Under the pieces are notes generated by a model, which saw only the letters and a program-made list of their open reading frames with translations, ran no database searches and was not told the DNA's origin. This document shows, one piece after another, positions 1 through 6,034 of a stretch of 64,000 nt of DNA; position 1 is the first letter of the stretch; each line of letters opens with the position of its first letter. The translations under genes were made by a program, and so were the position numbers. Source of the stretch: Staphylococcus borealis (GTDB lineage: Bacteria; Bacillota; Bacilli; Staphylococcales; Staphylococcaceae); contig NZ_CUEE01000004.1 in NCBI RefSeq assembly GCF_001224225.1, positions 1 through 64,000 of the forward strand, written 5' to 3'.

Positions 1-10
1 CTCCTTTAAG
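1..10 (-). promoter_or_regulatory. Shine-Dalgarno of a phage gene starting outside the window
   Basis: Read on the minus strand this is CTTAAAGGAG, a strong ribosome binding site. It lies 20-30 nt beyond the antirepressor stop codon, so the next gene of the phage early operon should start just left of position 1. Confidence 0.5.
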
Positions 11-31
11 TTGTTTGTTCGATTGTGGGTG

Positions 32-775
32 TTAAAGTTCTTCTGTTAAAAATTTATTAATAAAGTATTGTTGACCTTTGCCAGTAATCTTAGTTGTACG
101 AGTAACTCTGATTGAGCCATCTGGATTATTTTGAGTTCTCTTTTTGATGTCCATGATTTTTAAATCCATGCTTCTTTGAGTTGGTAAGTTATAAGCCTCA
201 CCTTGCTTCTTAATTAGATAACCATTGTCTCTTAACCACTGGAATAATCTATTTTGTCCTATCTTCACACCGTTTTGACTAATCAATTTAGCAAGTTCTC
301 CTACAAGTATTGAACTTGTGCTTGTATCTACTGCGTCTGCAAACATCACTTTTGGTTTGTCTCTTTCAATTTGAGTTTCTAGTTGGTTAATTGTGTTATT
401 AGCCATCTTCAATGCACGTTTCATAATCATTTCTGGACTGTTCCATGCTTTCTCTACTTGAATGAAGTATTGTCTTGCACGTTTACCTGGTTCACTACGT
501 TGAATCATTGCGATTTCTTTTGCAGTGTCTAATGTAAGCGCGTGGTCAGTCATATTTTGATAACCGCCTTGGGTAAGACATTTTTGGGTCACCCTTGTAA
601 AATCGATATTTTCTTCAAAACCGTAGTCAGACATTCTGCTAAACCATTTTTTGTATTCAGTCTTAACGTCTAATGCTTGATGTAGCTCTCGGCCACTTAT
701 TGCGATTTCTCCATTTTCTTTTTCTTGAATATTGAACATTTCTCCAATGTTCGGTTTGTTTTGTAAATCTTGCAT
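32..775 (-). CDS. Phage antirepressor (AntA/AntB N-terminus, KilA-C-type C-terminus)
   Basis: A 247-residue phage regulator expected to oppose the CI-type repressor or act as an early DNA-binding protein. The N-terminal part (residues about 25-115, with GRELHQALDVKTEY and a Phe/Asn/Asp-rich stretch) looks like the AntA/AntB antirepressor domain. The C-terminal part (about 130-245, with FQWLRDNGYL and TRTTKITGKGQQYF) looks like the phage antirepressor C-terminal domain (KilAC), which normally binds DNA. The start is set by AGGAGG just upstream. It follows the cro-like gene on the same strand, as in the early operon of staphylococcal siphoviruses. Family assignment is from motif recognition; its action on the neighbouring repressor is inferred from position. 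Confidence 0.85.
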   Translation of the reverse strand: MQDLQNKPNIGEMFNIQEKENGEIAISGRELHQALDVKTEYKKWFSRMSDYGFEENIDFTRVTQKCLTQGGYQNMTDHALTLDTAKEIAMIQRSEPGKRARQYFIQVEKAWNSPEMIMKRALKMANNTINQLETQIERDKPKVMFADAVDTSTSSILVGELAKLISQNGVKIGQNRLFQWLRDNGYLIKKQGEAYNLPTQRSMDLKIMDIKKRTQNNPDGSIRVTRTTKITGKGQQYFINKFLTEEL

Positions 776-790
776 TTATTTTCCTCCTTA

Positions 791-1060
791 TTAAGTTGTT
801 TGATGTTCTTTTTCTTTAAATGCTAAAATGATTGATTTCTTTTTATCATTCATGAATACGAAATTTTCGTATTCGTTACCTAAAAAAATATCATCGTATT
901 TAACATTAAAAGCGTTCATATATTTAGAAAGCAGACTATCTTTTATGTTAGTAGAATCTTTTTCCATATTTTGAATAGTACGTGATGAGACTTTAAATAA
1001 ATCTCCCAACTCCTCTTGAGTTAATCCGTAATCAGTTCTCAACTCTTTTAATGTTTTCAT
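791..1060 (-). CDS. Cro-like HTH transcriptional regulator
   Basis: A Cro/CI-family DNA-binding protein of 89 residues with a helix-turn-helix over about residues 10-35 (GLTQEELGDLFKVSSRTIQN), followed by a short C-terminal part with no peptidase domain. The ORF is open further upstream, but the ATG at 1060 is preceded by a GGCGGTGAG-type ribosome site, so I place the start there. It is transcribed divergently from the cI-like gene and its promoter carries an operator in the spacer, so it is the lytic-side repressor of the genetic switch. Its 3' coding region contains a perfect palindrome built of the same half-sites as the operators (857-871). Confidence 0.85.
   Translation of the reverse strand: MKTLKELRTDYGLTQEELGDLFKVSSRTIQNMEKDSTNIKDSLLSKYMNAFNVKYDDIFLGNEYENFVFMNDKKKSIILAFKEKEHQTT
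857..871. promoter_or_regulatory. Operator-like palindrome inside the cro-like gene
   Basis: The 15-bp core TACGAAATTTTCGTA has the same TACGAA/TTCGTA half-sites and 15-bp geometry as the operators between the repressor genes. The symmetry extends to 21 bp (854-874) without a mismatch. It lies in the coding sequence for the C-terminal part of the cro-like protein. Repressor binding here is inferred. Confidence 0.5.
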
Positions 1061-1085
1061 TTGCTCACCGCCTTTCGGTAATCCT

Positions 1086-1114
1086 AATATAATACGAATT
1101 TTTCGTACTGTCAA
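1086..1114 (-). promoter_or_regulatory. Promoter of the cro-like gene
   Basis: On the minus strand TTGACA (1109-1114) and TATATT (1086-1091) are separated by exactly 17 bp, close to the sigma-A optimum. A 15-bp operator (1093-1107) fills the spacer, so a bound repressor would occlude RNA polymerase. Confidence 0.8.
1093..1107. promoter_or_regulatory. Phage operator 1
   Basis: TACGAATTTTTCGTA is an inverted repeat of TACGAA lying between the -35 and -10 of the cro-side promoter. Confidence 0.7.
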
Positions 1115-1121
1115 CATAAAA

Positions 1122-1136
1122 TACGTTTTTTTCGTA
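1122..1136. promoter_or_regulatory. Phage operator 2 (imperfect)
   Basis: TACGTTTTTTTCGTA has the same 15-bp spacing with one half-site degenerate. It lies between the two divergent promoters. Confidence 0.55.
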
Positions 1137-1142
1137 AAAAAC

Positions 1143-1171
1143 TTTACTTTGATATGAAAAATTCGTATAAT
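1143..1171 (+). promoter_or_regulatory. Promoter of the cI-like gene
   Basis: TTTACT (1143-1148) and a perfect TATAAT (1166-1171) are spaced by 17 bp. The -10 is overlapped by operator 3, which would allow autoregulation or Cro repression. Confidence 0.7.
1153..1167. promoter_or_regulatory. Phage operator 3
   Basis: TATGAAAAATTCGTA matches the TACGAA-N3-TTCGTA pattern with one mismatch. It is followed directly by another TACGAA, so two overlapping registers exist (1153-1167 and 1162-1176). Confidence 0.6.
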
Positions 1172-1194
1172 ACGAAATAAGGAGGTAATAACCT

Positions 1195-1911
1195 ATGAAT
1201 AAAGAACGAAACAAAATAATCGCTAATAATATAAGAAAGTATTTAAAAGAAACTGAAATGACTCAAAAACAACTAGCAGAATTAATTGATATTAAACCAT
1301 CTACATTAAGTGACTATTTAAATTTACGTTCTAACCCTTCGCATGGTGTGATTCAAAAAATTGCTGATGTCTTCGGGATTGTTAAAAGTGATATTGATAC
1401 TACTTATAAAGAAGACAACGACATCACAACTGTGTACAATCAGCTCACACCTCCGCGCCAACACAACGTCTTAGATTTTGCTAACCATCAATTAGAACTG
1501 CAAAACTCTACTGATGATAACGTAATCGACCTAGATACATACAAAAACGAAAACACAACATTAACTGACGTTAATGGTTATGTTTCTGCTGGTACTGGTG
1601 AACAGATCTTTGATGAACCTAAATTCAAAGTTTCAGTTAAAGGTTACGTTCCTCCACATGATTTAGCATTACAAGTTAACGGTAATTCGATGGAACCGAT
1701 GTTTAGTGATAAAGAAATTATCTTTGTAGAGAAATCTAATAACATTAAGAATGGTCAAATCGGCGTATTCATAATTAATGGTGAGGCATATGTTAAGAAA
1801 GTACATGTAGGAGAAGATAGATTGACGCTTGTTTCATTGAATAAAGATTATCGTGACTTACACTTTTATGAAAATGAAGGTGTTAGATTGATTGGAAAAG
1901 TAATTTTATAG
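1195..1911 (+). CDS. CI-like phage repressor (HTH plus S24/LexA-type peptidase)
   Basis: This 238-residue protein should maintain lysogeny by binding the operators at 1093-1167. Residues about 8-62 form an XRE-type helix-turn-helix (MTQKQLAELIDIKPSTLSDY). The C-terminal half is an S24 autopeptidase: an Ala132-Gly133 cleavage site in SAGTG, catalytic Ser165 in GNSMEPMF and a Lys near 201 in EAYVKKV. Such repressors self-cleave on RecA filaments, so SOS-inducible prophage is the expected behaviour. An AAGGAGG ribosome site precedes the ATG. It heads a plus-strand run of lysogeny-module genes. Confidence 0.93.
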   Translation: MNKERNKIIANNIRKYLKETEMTQKQLAELIDIKPSTLSDYLNLRSNPSHGVIQKIADVFGIVKSDIDTTYKEDNDITTVYNQLTPPRQHNVLDFANHQLELQNSTDDNVIDLDTYKNENTTLTDVNGYVSAGTGEQIFDEPKFKVSVKGYVPPHDLALQVNGNSMEPMFSDKEIIFVEKSNNIKNGQIGVFIINGEAYVKKVHVGEDRLTLVSLNKDYRDLHFYENEGVRLIGKVIL

Positions 1912-1925
1912 GAGGAAATAACATT

Positions 1926-2441
1926 ATGGCTAACAAAAAGAAAAATTTAGAATTGATTAAAAACTCTTTTTTACATGAGAATGAGGAAATAGCTCATGCT
2001 ATTTTTGGTGCTTATGAAACAAAATCATTAGGAAATGATACAGTTAAAAATGGCGTTTTAGCAGCAACTGAGGAAAGAATAATTTTTTGTGCTAAAAGAT
2101 TAAGTGGCTATGATTCAGAAATTTTTCATTACAATAAGATAAGTACTTTTGAATTAAGTAAAAAAATAATGGGTAATATAGTTACTTTTTATTCAAGTGG
2201 AAATAAAGTTTCTATCAAATGGATTAACGATGATGAATTAGATGATTTTATTGAATATGTAAACAAAAAGATAGATGGTAAAGAAAAAGGTACTCAAAAT
2301 GTATTAGAATCGGAACACAATACTTCCAATGACGACTTAGAATCGTTTAAAAAAATAAAAATGTTAAAAGAATTATTAGATATCGGTGCTATAACTCAAG
2401 ACGAGTTTGAGACTAAAAAGAAACAACTGTTAAATTTATAA
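1926..2441 (+). CDS. PH-like and SHOCT domain protein
   Basis: This 171-residue prophage protein probably has an N-terminal bacterial PH-like domain (residues about 15-95, with GVLAATEERIIFCAKR and a beta-rich pattern). A C-terminal SHOCT segment (about 138-170, LKELLDIGAITQDEFETKKKQLL) follows; SHOCT is a short helical oligomerisation motif. There is no signal peptide or membrane span, so it should be cytoplasmic. It starts 14 bp after the repressor gene behind GGAGGAAAT, so it should be co-expressed in the lysogen. Function is unknown; position suggests lysogenic conversion or superinfection immunity. Confidence 0.75.
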   Translation: MANKKKNLELIKNSFLHENEEIAHAIFGAYETKSLGNDTVKNGVLAATEERIIFCAKRLSGYDSEIFHYNKISTFELSKKIMGNIVTFYSSGNKVSIKWINDDELDDFIEYVNKKIDGKEKGTQNVLESEHNTSNDDLESFKKIKMLKELLDIGAITQDEFETKKKQLLNL

Positions 2442-2445
2442 TTTC

Positions 2446-2545
2446 CTAGGGTAGTCCACTACCCTTAGCCACTCACTACGGCGATTACTCTATTACGTTT
2501 GAACCGTTGAGGGTTTTTAAATTGCATAGAGTGGATTAGTGTTAT
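2446..2545. repeat. Prophage intergenic element, copy 1
   Basis: It begins with a short hairpin (AGGGTAGTCCACTACCCT) and continues with an AT-rich stretch. The whole resembles the element at 3370-3460 (shared ATTACG.TATTACRTTGAA and TTTAAATTG blocks). It separates the PH/SHOCT gene from the Spo0M-like gene and may act as a terminator or a cassette boundary. Confidence 0.55.
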
Positions 2546-2590
2546 GGTAATTGTTTAATTAAAATATTTAATCAGAAAGGATTTGATTCT

Positions 2591-2992
2591 ATGTTTGAAA
2601 ACATTCTTGCTTCTATTGGAATAAACTCTGTGAAGGTTGAAACTTTAGTAAAAAACAAAAGTATTCATAGTAATGATACTTTGGAAGGAATTGTAAGAAT
2701 AGAGGGTGGTAGTTCTGTTCAAACTATTAACAAAATTTCATTAACTTTAGTAGAAAGATATGAAAATCCTGATAAAAATAGTCAATTTCCTGTTTTAGAA
2801 AATGAATTACAAACATTTACATTACACACAAATGTTGAATTAAAAGAACACCAAACAATAACAGAAGAATTCAAATTTAATATTTATGAATATGAATTTA
2901 AAAGCGAACCAAAACATTTAATATTAAAAACACATGCATATGTAGGTTATTCAGTTGATGCTTATGATGAAGATAAAATTGTTTTCAAATAA
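2591..2992 (+). CDS. Short Spo0M-like (arrestin-fold) protein
   Basis: The 133 residues resemble the N-terminal arrestin-like half of Spo0M family proteins: LASIGINSVKVETLV at the start, then a GIVRIEGGSSVQTINKISLTL strand pattern. Full-length Spo0M is about twice as long, so only one of the two beta-sandwich halves is present. In Bacillus the family affects sporulation and cell shape; staphylococci do not sporulate, so that role cannot apply. AGAAAGGA precedes the ATG. Its own upstream spacer suggests a separately acquired accessory gene of the lysogeny module. Confidence 0.65.
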   Translation: MFENILASIGINSVKVETLVKNKSIHSNDTLEGIVRIEGGSSVQTINKISLTLVERYENPDKNSQFPVLENELQTFTLHTNVELKEHQTITEEFKFNIYEYEFKSEPKHLILKTHAYVGYSVDAYDEDKIVFK

Positions 2993-3050
2993 GAAATTAA
3001 TGTTTTTATAAAATCTTATTATTAAAAACAAACCAAAGGGGATATATATT

Positions 3051-3365
3051 ATGAAAAAATTCTTAGCATTAATTTTCGCAAGCACATTAATTTTAGGAGC
3101 ATGTGGACAAGTTGGGGATAACTCGAATAAAGATAATAAGAAGTCGAACGCTTCGAAGAGAAATAAGGATTCAGAAAATCAATCTAGTAAAAAACAGAGC
3201 CGTACGTATACGGCTCAACAATATAACTCTTTAGTAGATGACTATAATACAATGATAAACAAACCAGAAAGTAAATCAAAAGTATCAAATAGTGTTTCTC
3301 AGTCCAAATATAACGCTTTACTTAAAGAATATAACGCACTTGTTGACGAAGCGTACGAAGATTAA
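3051..3365 (+). CDS. Prophage lipoprotein with duplicated YNxL motif
   Basis: This is a 104-residue secreted lipoprotein. The signal peptide has a lipobox LILGAC, giving a diacylglycerol-anchored Cys at residue 18. A Lys/Ser/Asn-rich linker follows (about 20-55). The C-terminal part holds two related helical motifs, YTAQQYNSLVDDYN and SQSKYNALLKEYNALVDE. Phage-encoded surface lipoproteins next to the repressor are known to block superinfection (for example Ltp of phage TP-J34), but sequence similarity to Ltp is not evident, so that role is only a hypothesis. AAGGGG serves as ribosome site. Confidence 0.7.
   Translation: MKKFLALIFASTLILGACGQVGDNSNKDNKKSNASKRNKDSENQSSKKQSRTYTAQQYNSLVDDYNTMINKPESKSKVSNSVSQSKYNALLKEYNALVDEAYED
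3197..3216. repeat. Perfect inverted repeat in the lipoprotein gene
   Basis: GAGCCGTA and TACGGCTC flank CGTA, making an 8-bp stem with a 4-nt centre inside the linker-coding region. It is GC-rich in a very AT-rich gene. No function is evident. Confidence 0.4.
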
Positions 3366-3369
3366 TATT

Positions 3370-3460
3370 TCAGGGTAGCAGGTTTACCCTTATTCATTAT
3401 GGCAATTACGCTATTACATTGAAGTCATTGGGAGTATTTAAATTGTATGAGGTGTATTGA
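3370..3460. repeat. Prophage intergenic element, copy 2
   Basis: A diverged copy of the element at 2446-2545. It starts with AGGGTAGCAGGTTTACCCT, a hairpin whose loop differs from copy 1, and continues with the same order of AT-rich blocks. It precedes the small ORF at 3487. Confidence 0.55.
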
Positions 3461-3486
3461 ATTTATCTATTTTAAGGAGACTAGAA

Positions 3487-3669
3487 TTGATAATTTTAAA
3501 CTGCAAAATAAAATCAAGTGAAATTGTTTACGAAGTGAAAACGAATAAAAATAATTACTTCACCTATTCTTTACCTAAAGATATCACATCTTATAAAGTA
3601 AGAAAGGTGCTTAAAATTATTGAAAGTAAAGTAGATGAAGACGAAGATTATTTAAACAAAGGAGGTTGA
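3487..3669 (+). CDS. Small hypothetical protein upstream of the PemK/MazF-like gene
   Basis: A 60-residue charged protein of unknown family. I choose the TTG at 3487, because AAGGAG at 3474-3479 is correctly spaced for it; an in-frame TTG at 3457 has no ribosome site. The stop codon is 3 bp before the ATG of the PemK/MazF-like gene and its last codons contain that gene's AAAGGAGG site, so the two are translationally coupled. The size and placement are those of an antitoxin, but no DNA-binding motif is recognisable, so this is only a candidate. Confidence 0.55.
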   Translation: MIILNCKIKSSEIVYEVKTNKNNYFTYSLPKDITSYKVRKVLKIIESKVDEDEDYLNKGG

Positions 3670-3672
3670 GGG

Positions 3673-4491
3673 ATGGAGAATAATAATGAAAAAGTTTATA
3701 AATCCTTTTTAAACATCACAACAAAATTGATTGATATTTACAATGATGCAAATATAGAAAATAGGAAAATTAAGTATTTGCCTGAGTGGTTAGATTTTTA
3801 TACAACTCAATTACTAGAAGAAAACAAAAACAACTATAAATTATATTCAACGTACAAAAGAGGCACTATCATTTATGTAAACTTAGGCAGCAATATTGGT
3901 AATGAATTTTCTGGCAATCATTTCTGTATCGTCATGGATAAAAAAGATAACCCCAAGAAAAGCACTCTCACAGTAGTACCTTTATCTTCAAAAAAATCAA
4001 CTCATTATAAACAACTAACCTCTTCTATTTTTGATATTACTATAGATGAATTGAATAAGAAAGTTAAGAAATTAACTGATGAAGCTGATAAAATTGGTGA
4101 TTTTGCTAATCTAATAATGGATAAACACGAATCTTATATAAAATCCAAAGCGGAGAGAAGCGCCTTACTATTTAAATATGGTTATTTAACGGAAGAACAT
4201 ATAGATAAGCAATATGAAGAAATTGAAAATTTGATAAAAGAAGAAGCTGATAATTTCAAAGAAAAAATATCTAAAATGAAAAAGAAAGCAGAAAATATTA
4301 AACTTGTACGGAAAGTTTTCAATAGACATAAAAACAAACAATCTTTTGCAAATGTTTCTGCAATAACTACAATAAGTAAAAAAAGAATTCAAAAAATAAA
4401 CAGTGAAGATCCTACAGGAAAAATCAGAATTAGCACTGATGATTTAAAGAAAATTGAGAAACAAATAATAATCAGATTCATAAAAAGTTGA
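3673..4491 (+). CDS. PemK/MazF-family protein with an internal helical insertion
   Basis: This 272-residue protein carries PemK/MazF endoribonuclease features in two separated blocks. Residues about 63-107 (RGTIIYVNLG, then NHFCIVMDKKDN and TLTVVPLSS) match the first strands of the fold. Residues about 223-271 (SFANVSAITTISKKRI, then LKKIEKQIIIRFI) match its C-terminal half. Between them are about 110 Lys/Glu-rich residues predicted by eye to be helical or coiled-coil. A 60-residue N-terminal extension is also present. Canonical MazF is about 110-120 residues. Such enlarged forms occur in lysogeny modules of staphylococcal phages. A role as toxin or as anti-phage effector is inferred. Confidence 0.75.
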   Translation: MENNNEKVYKSFLNITTKLIDIYNDANIENRKIKYLPEWLDFYTTQLLEENKNNYKLYSTYKRGTIIYVNLGSNIGNEFSGNHFCIVMDKKDNPKKSTLTVVPLSSKKSTHYKQLTSSIFDITIDELNKKVKKLTDEADKIGDFANLIMDKHESYIKSKAERSALLFKYGYLTEEHIDKQYEEIENLIKEEADNFKEKISKMKKKAENIKLVRKVFNRHKNKQSFANVSAITTISKKRIQKINSEDPTGKIRISTDDLKKIEKQIIIRFIKS

Positions 4492-4500
4492 AATTAAGGG

Positions 4501-4618
4501 TAACATCTGGTATATTTATATTAATAATTCGCGGTGAAATCCCGCTTTCTACTTTAATAAGTAGCTCATTCCCGGTGAAATTCCGGTGACCAGATGTTAA
4601 TTCATCTGGTCTTTTTTT
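4501..4618 (+). ncRNA. Candidate structured RNA ending in an intrinsic terminator
   Basis: An 11-bp helix joins 4501-4511 (TAACATCTGGT) to 4589-4599. It encloses three hairpins: GCGGTGAAATCCCGC (4531-4545), CTACTT-TAAT-AAGTAG (4549-4564) and CCGGTGAAATTCCGG (4572-4586). The 3' strand of the closing helix can instead pair downstream: GACCAGATG (4588-4596) with CATCTGGTC (4603-4611), followed by seven T, a classical terminator. The closing helix and the terminator are mutually exclusive, as in transcriptional riboswitches. The twin GGTGAAATYCC loops recall loops of FMN and cobalamin aptamers, but the rest of those aptamers is missing. It could equally be an elaborate 3' terminator of the preceding operon. 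Confidence 0.45.
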
Positions 4619-4630
4619 ATGCAATATTAC

Positions 4631-4660
4631 AGGTAGTCCACCTACCCTTATTATTTTTTA
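4631..4660 (+). terminator. Short hairpin upstream of int
   Basis: AGGTAG and CTACCCT form a small stem around TCCAC, followed by a T-rich tract. It resembles the hairpin that begins the elements at 2446 and 3370, so it is probably a third, shortened copy. Confidence 0.4.
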
Positions 4661-4741
4661 ATCATTTAGTCGAACATACGTTCTTTAAAGGAGGTGAAAC
4701 CCCACAACTAAAACGGAAATATTTTAGAAAGGATGGATTTT

Positions 4742-5803
4742 ATGTCCGTTAAAAAGATTAAAGGCACTTGGACTTACGATTTCCAATATGAAGGAAAACG
4801 ATACAGAAAAAGAGGGTTTAGAACTAAAAAAGACGCTATACAAGCTGAAAGAGAGTTATACATTGATCTAAGTAAAGGTGGTCAATTAGCAAACGATATA
4901 ACCTTTATAGAATACTTTGAAAGATGGATTAAAGTAAATAAAGTAGATAGAGTATCTCAATCCACACTAAACAGATATTATAGTGCTTTAAATGTGTTTG
5001 AGGAAAAGTTTGGTTCTATTCTCATTAAAGATGTCAGTCAATTAGGTTACAGAGAAATGCTTAAAGAATATGCTGAAGGTCAATTTATTGGTGGTAGAAA
5101 AGAAGGTAGAACAAAAGAAAGCGTAAAAAAATTAAATAATTGTTTCTCTCAAGCTTTTAAAGACGCATTAAATGAAAGACTTATTTATAAAGACCCTACG
5201 TGGAATGCACCAATCTATGAGAAAAAAGCAGCAATGAGTGAAAAGCAAAAGTATTTATCTTTAAAAGACTACCAATTATTAAAACAAACCGCATCTACTA
5301 AATCACATTTATCTTATCTAGCAATTTATATATTGATAGCAACTGGTGCTAGATTTAGTGAAGTTCAGAAACTCAAAAGAGTGGATATAAATAAAAGTCA
5401 AAATACTATCCACTTGAGAGGAACTAAGACTAAATCAGCTGACCGTCACGTAGCGATTACTTCTAAAGATATGAAACATATCATAGATGTGATAAGTTCT
5501 AAACCACTTCATAAAGACGGTTATATATTTAATACTGGTATTTCACTCATTACTAATAAAGCAGTAACTACTGCTATGAGAAACATATTGGCCAAAAACG
5601 AATTGAAAAGCGATTATGGACTTCACTCTCTAAGACACACACACGCTTCAATGTTATTAGGTCATGGTTTTAGTATACAATATGTTAGTAAGAGATTGGG
5701 CCATGCAAACATAGAAATTACATGGCGAGTATATAGCCACTTACTTGATGAGATGAAATCACAAGAAGATGAAATGTTAGATTCAAAACTCTCTTTTTTC
5801 TAA
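4742..5803 (+). CDS. int: Phage integrase (tyrosine recombinase)
   Basis: A 353-residue site-specific recombinase that integrates and, with an excisionase, excises the prophage. An N-terminal AP2-like arm-binding domain (GTWTYDFQYEGKRYRKRGF) is followed by a SAM-like core-binding domain (about 60-160) and the catalytic domain (about 170-350). Catalytic motifs are visible: Arg in ATGARFSEVQKL, Lys in the RGTKTKSADRHV turn, HSLRHTHASMLL for His-Xaa-Xaa-Arg, then LGHANIEITWRVYSHL with the late His and the nucleophilic Tyr. I prefer the ATG at 4742 to the in-frame one at 4733, because AGAAAGGA lies 8 bp before it and overlaps the other. As the last prophage gene it marks the host junction. Confidence 0.95.
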   Translation: MSVKKIKGTWTYDFQYEGKRYRKRGFRTKKDAIQAERELYIDLSKGGQLANDITFIEYFERWIKVNKVDRVSQSTLNRYYSALNVFEEKFGSILIKDVSQLGYREMLKEYAEGQFIGGRKEGRTKESVKKLNNCFSQAFKDALNERLIYKDPTWNAPIYEKKAAMSEKQKYLSLKDYQLLKQTASTKSHLSYLAIYILIATGARFSEVQKLKRVDINKSQNTIHLRGTKTKSADRHVAITSKDMKHIIDVISSKPLHKDGYIFNTGISLITNKAVTTAMRNILAKNELKSDYGLHSLRHTHASMLLGHGFSIQYVSKRLGHANIEITWRVYSHLLDEMKSQEDEMLDSKLSFF

Positions 5804-5882
5804 AACCGACAACAAGTCGACAACGAAGTGCTTGAAACCCCTTGTTTAAAGGTAACAGACAATCCCTCCGTTTCCGTCATTT
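5804..5882. other. Probable prophage attachment region
   Basis: The integrase stop is followed by a short spacer with tandem CGACAAC motifs (about 5807 and 5818) and an 8-bp direct repeat CCCTCCGT at 5864-5871 and 5887-5894. Integrase genes of staphylococcal phages usually sit right beside one attachment half-site. The exact core cannot be defined, because the other prophage end is outside the window. Confidence 0.4.
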
Positions 5883-5912
5883 AAAACCCTCCGTAAATCG
5901 GAGGGTTTTTTC
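5883..5912 (+). terminator. Rho-independent terminator at the prophage/host junction
   Basis: AAAACCCTCCG and CGGAGGGTTTTTT form an 11-bp stem around TAAAT followed by T residues. It can end transcription from int. Confidence 0.85.
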
Positions 5913-6034
5913 TATTTTTTAAGTGATCTTCATCAAAATTAAGGTTCTACAAAAATTGGATTAATGAAAAAATTGCTCATTATACTTGTTAAATTTATAA
6001 ATTGCTACATTTTTATCAATAAAGGAGTTTCATA

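Noticed and set aside
4186-4392. Minus-strand frame inside the PemK/MazF-like gene rich in Phe and Tyr
   Set aside because: It is the complement of a Lys/Glu-rich helical segment, has no ribosome site and lies wholly within a better-supported gene.
4501-4618. tRNA gene or a standard FMN/cobalamin riboswitch
   Set aside because: The closing helix and three hairpins look cloverleaf-like, but there is no T-loop consensus, anticodon arm or CCA-adjacent geometry. The remaining conserved blocks of the FMN and cobalamin aptamers are missing.
5861-5882. 3' end of a tRNA as phage attachment site
   Set aside because: AATCCCTCCGTTTCCG superficially resembles a tRNA T-arm and acceptor end. No tRNA body precedes it, only the integrase gene.
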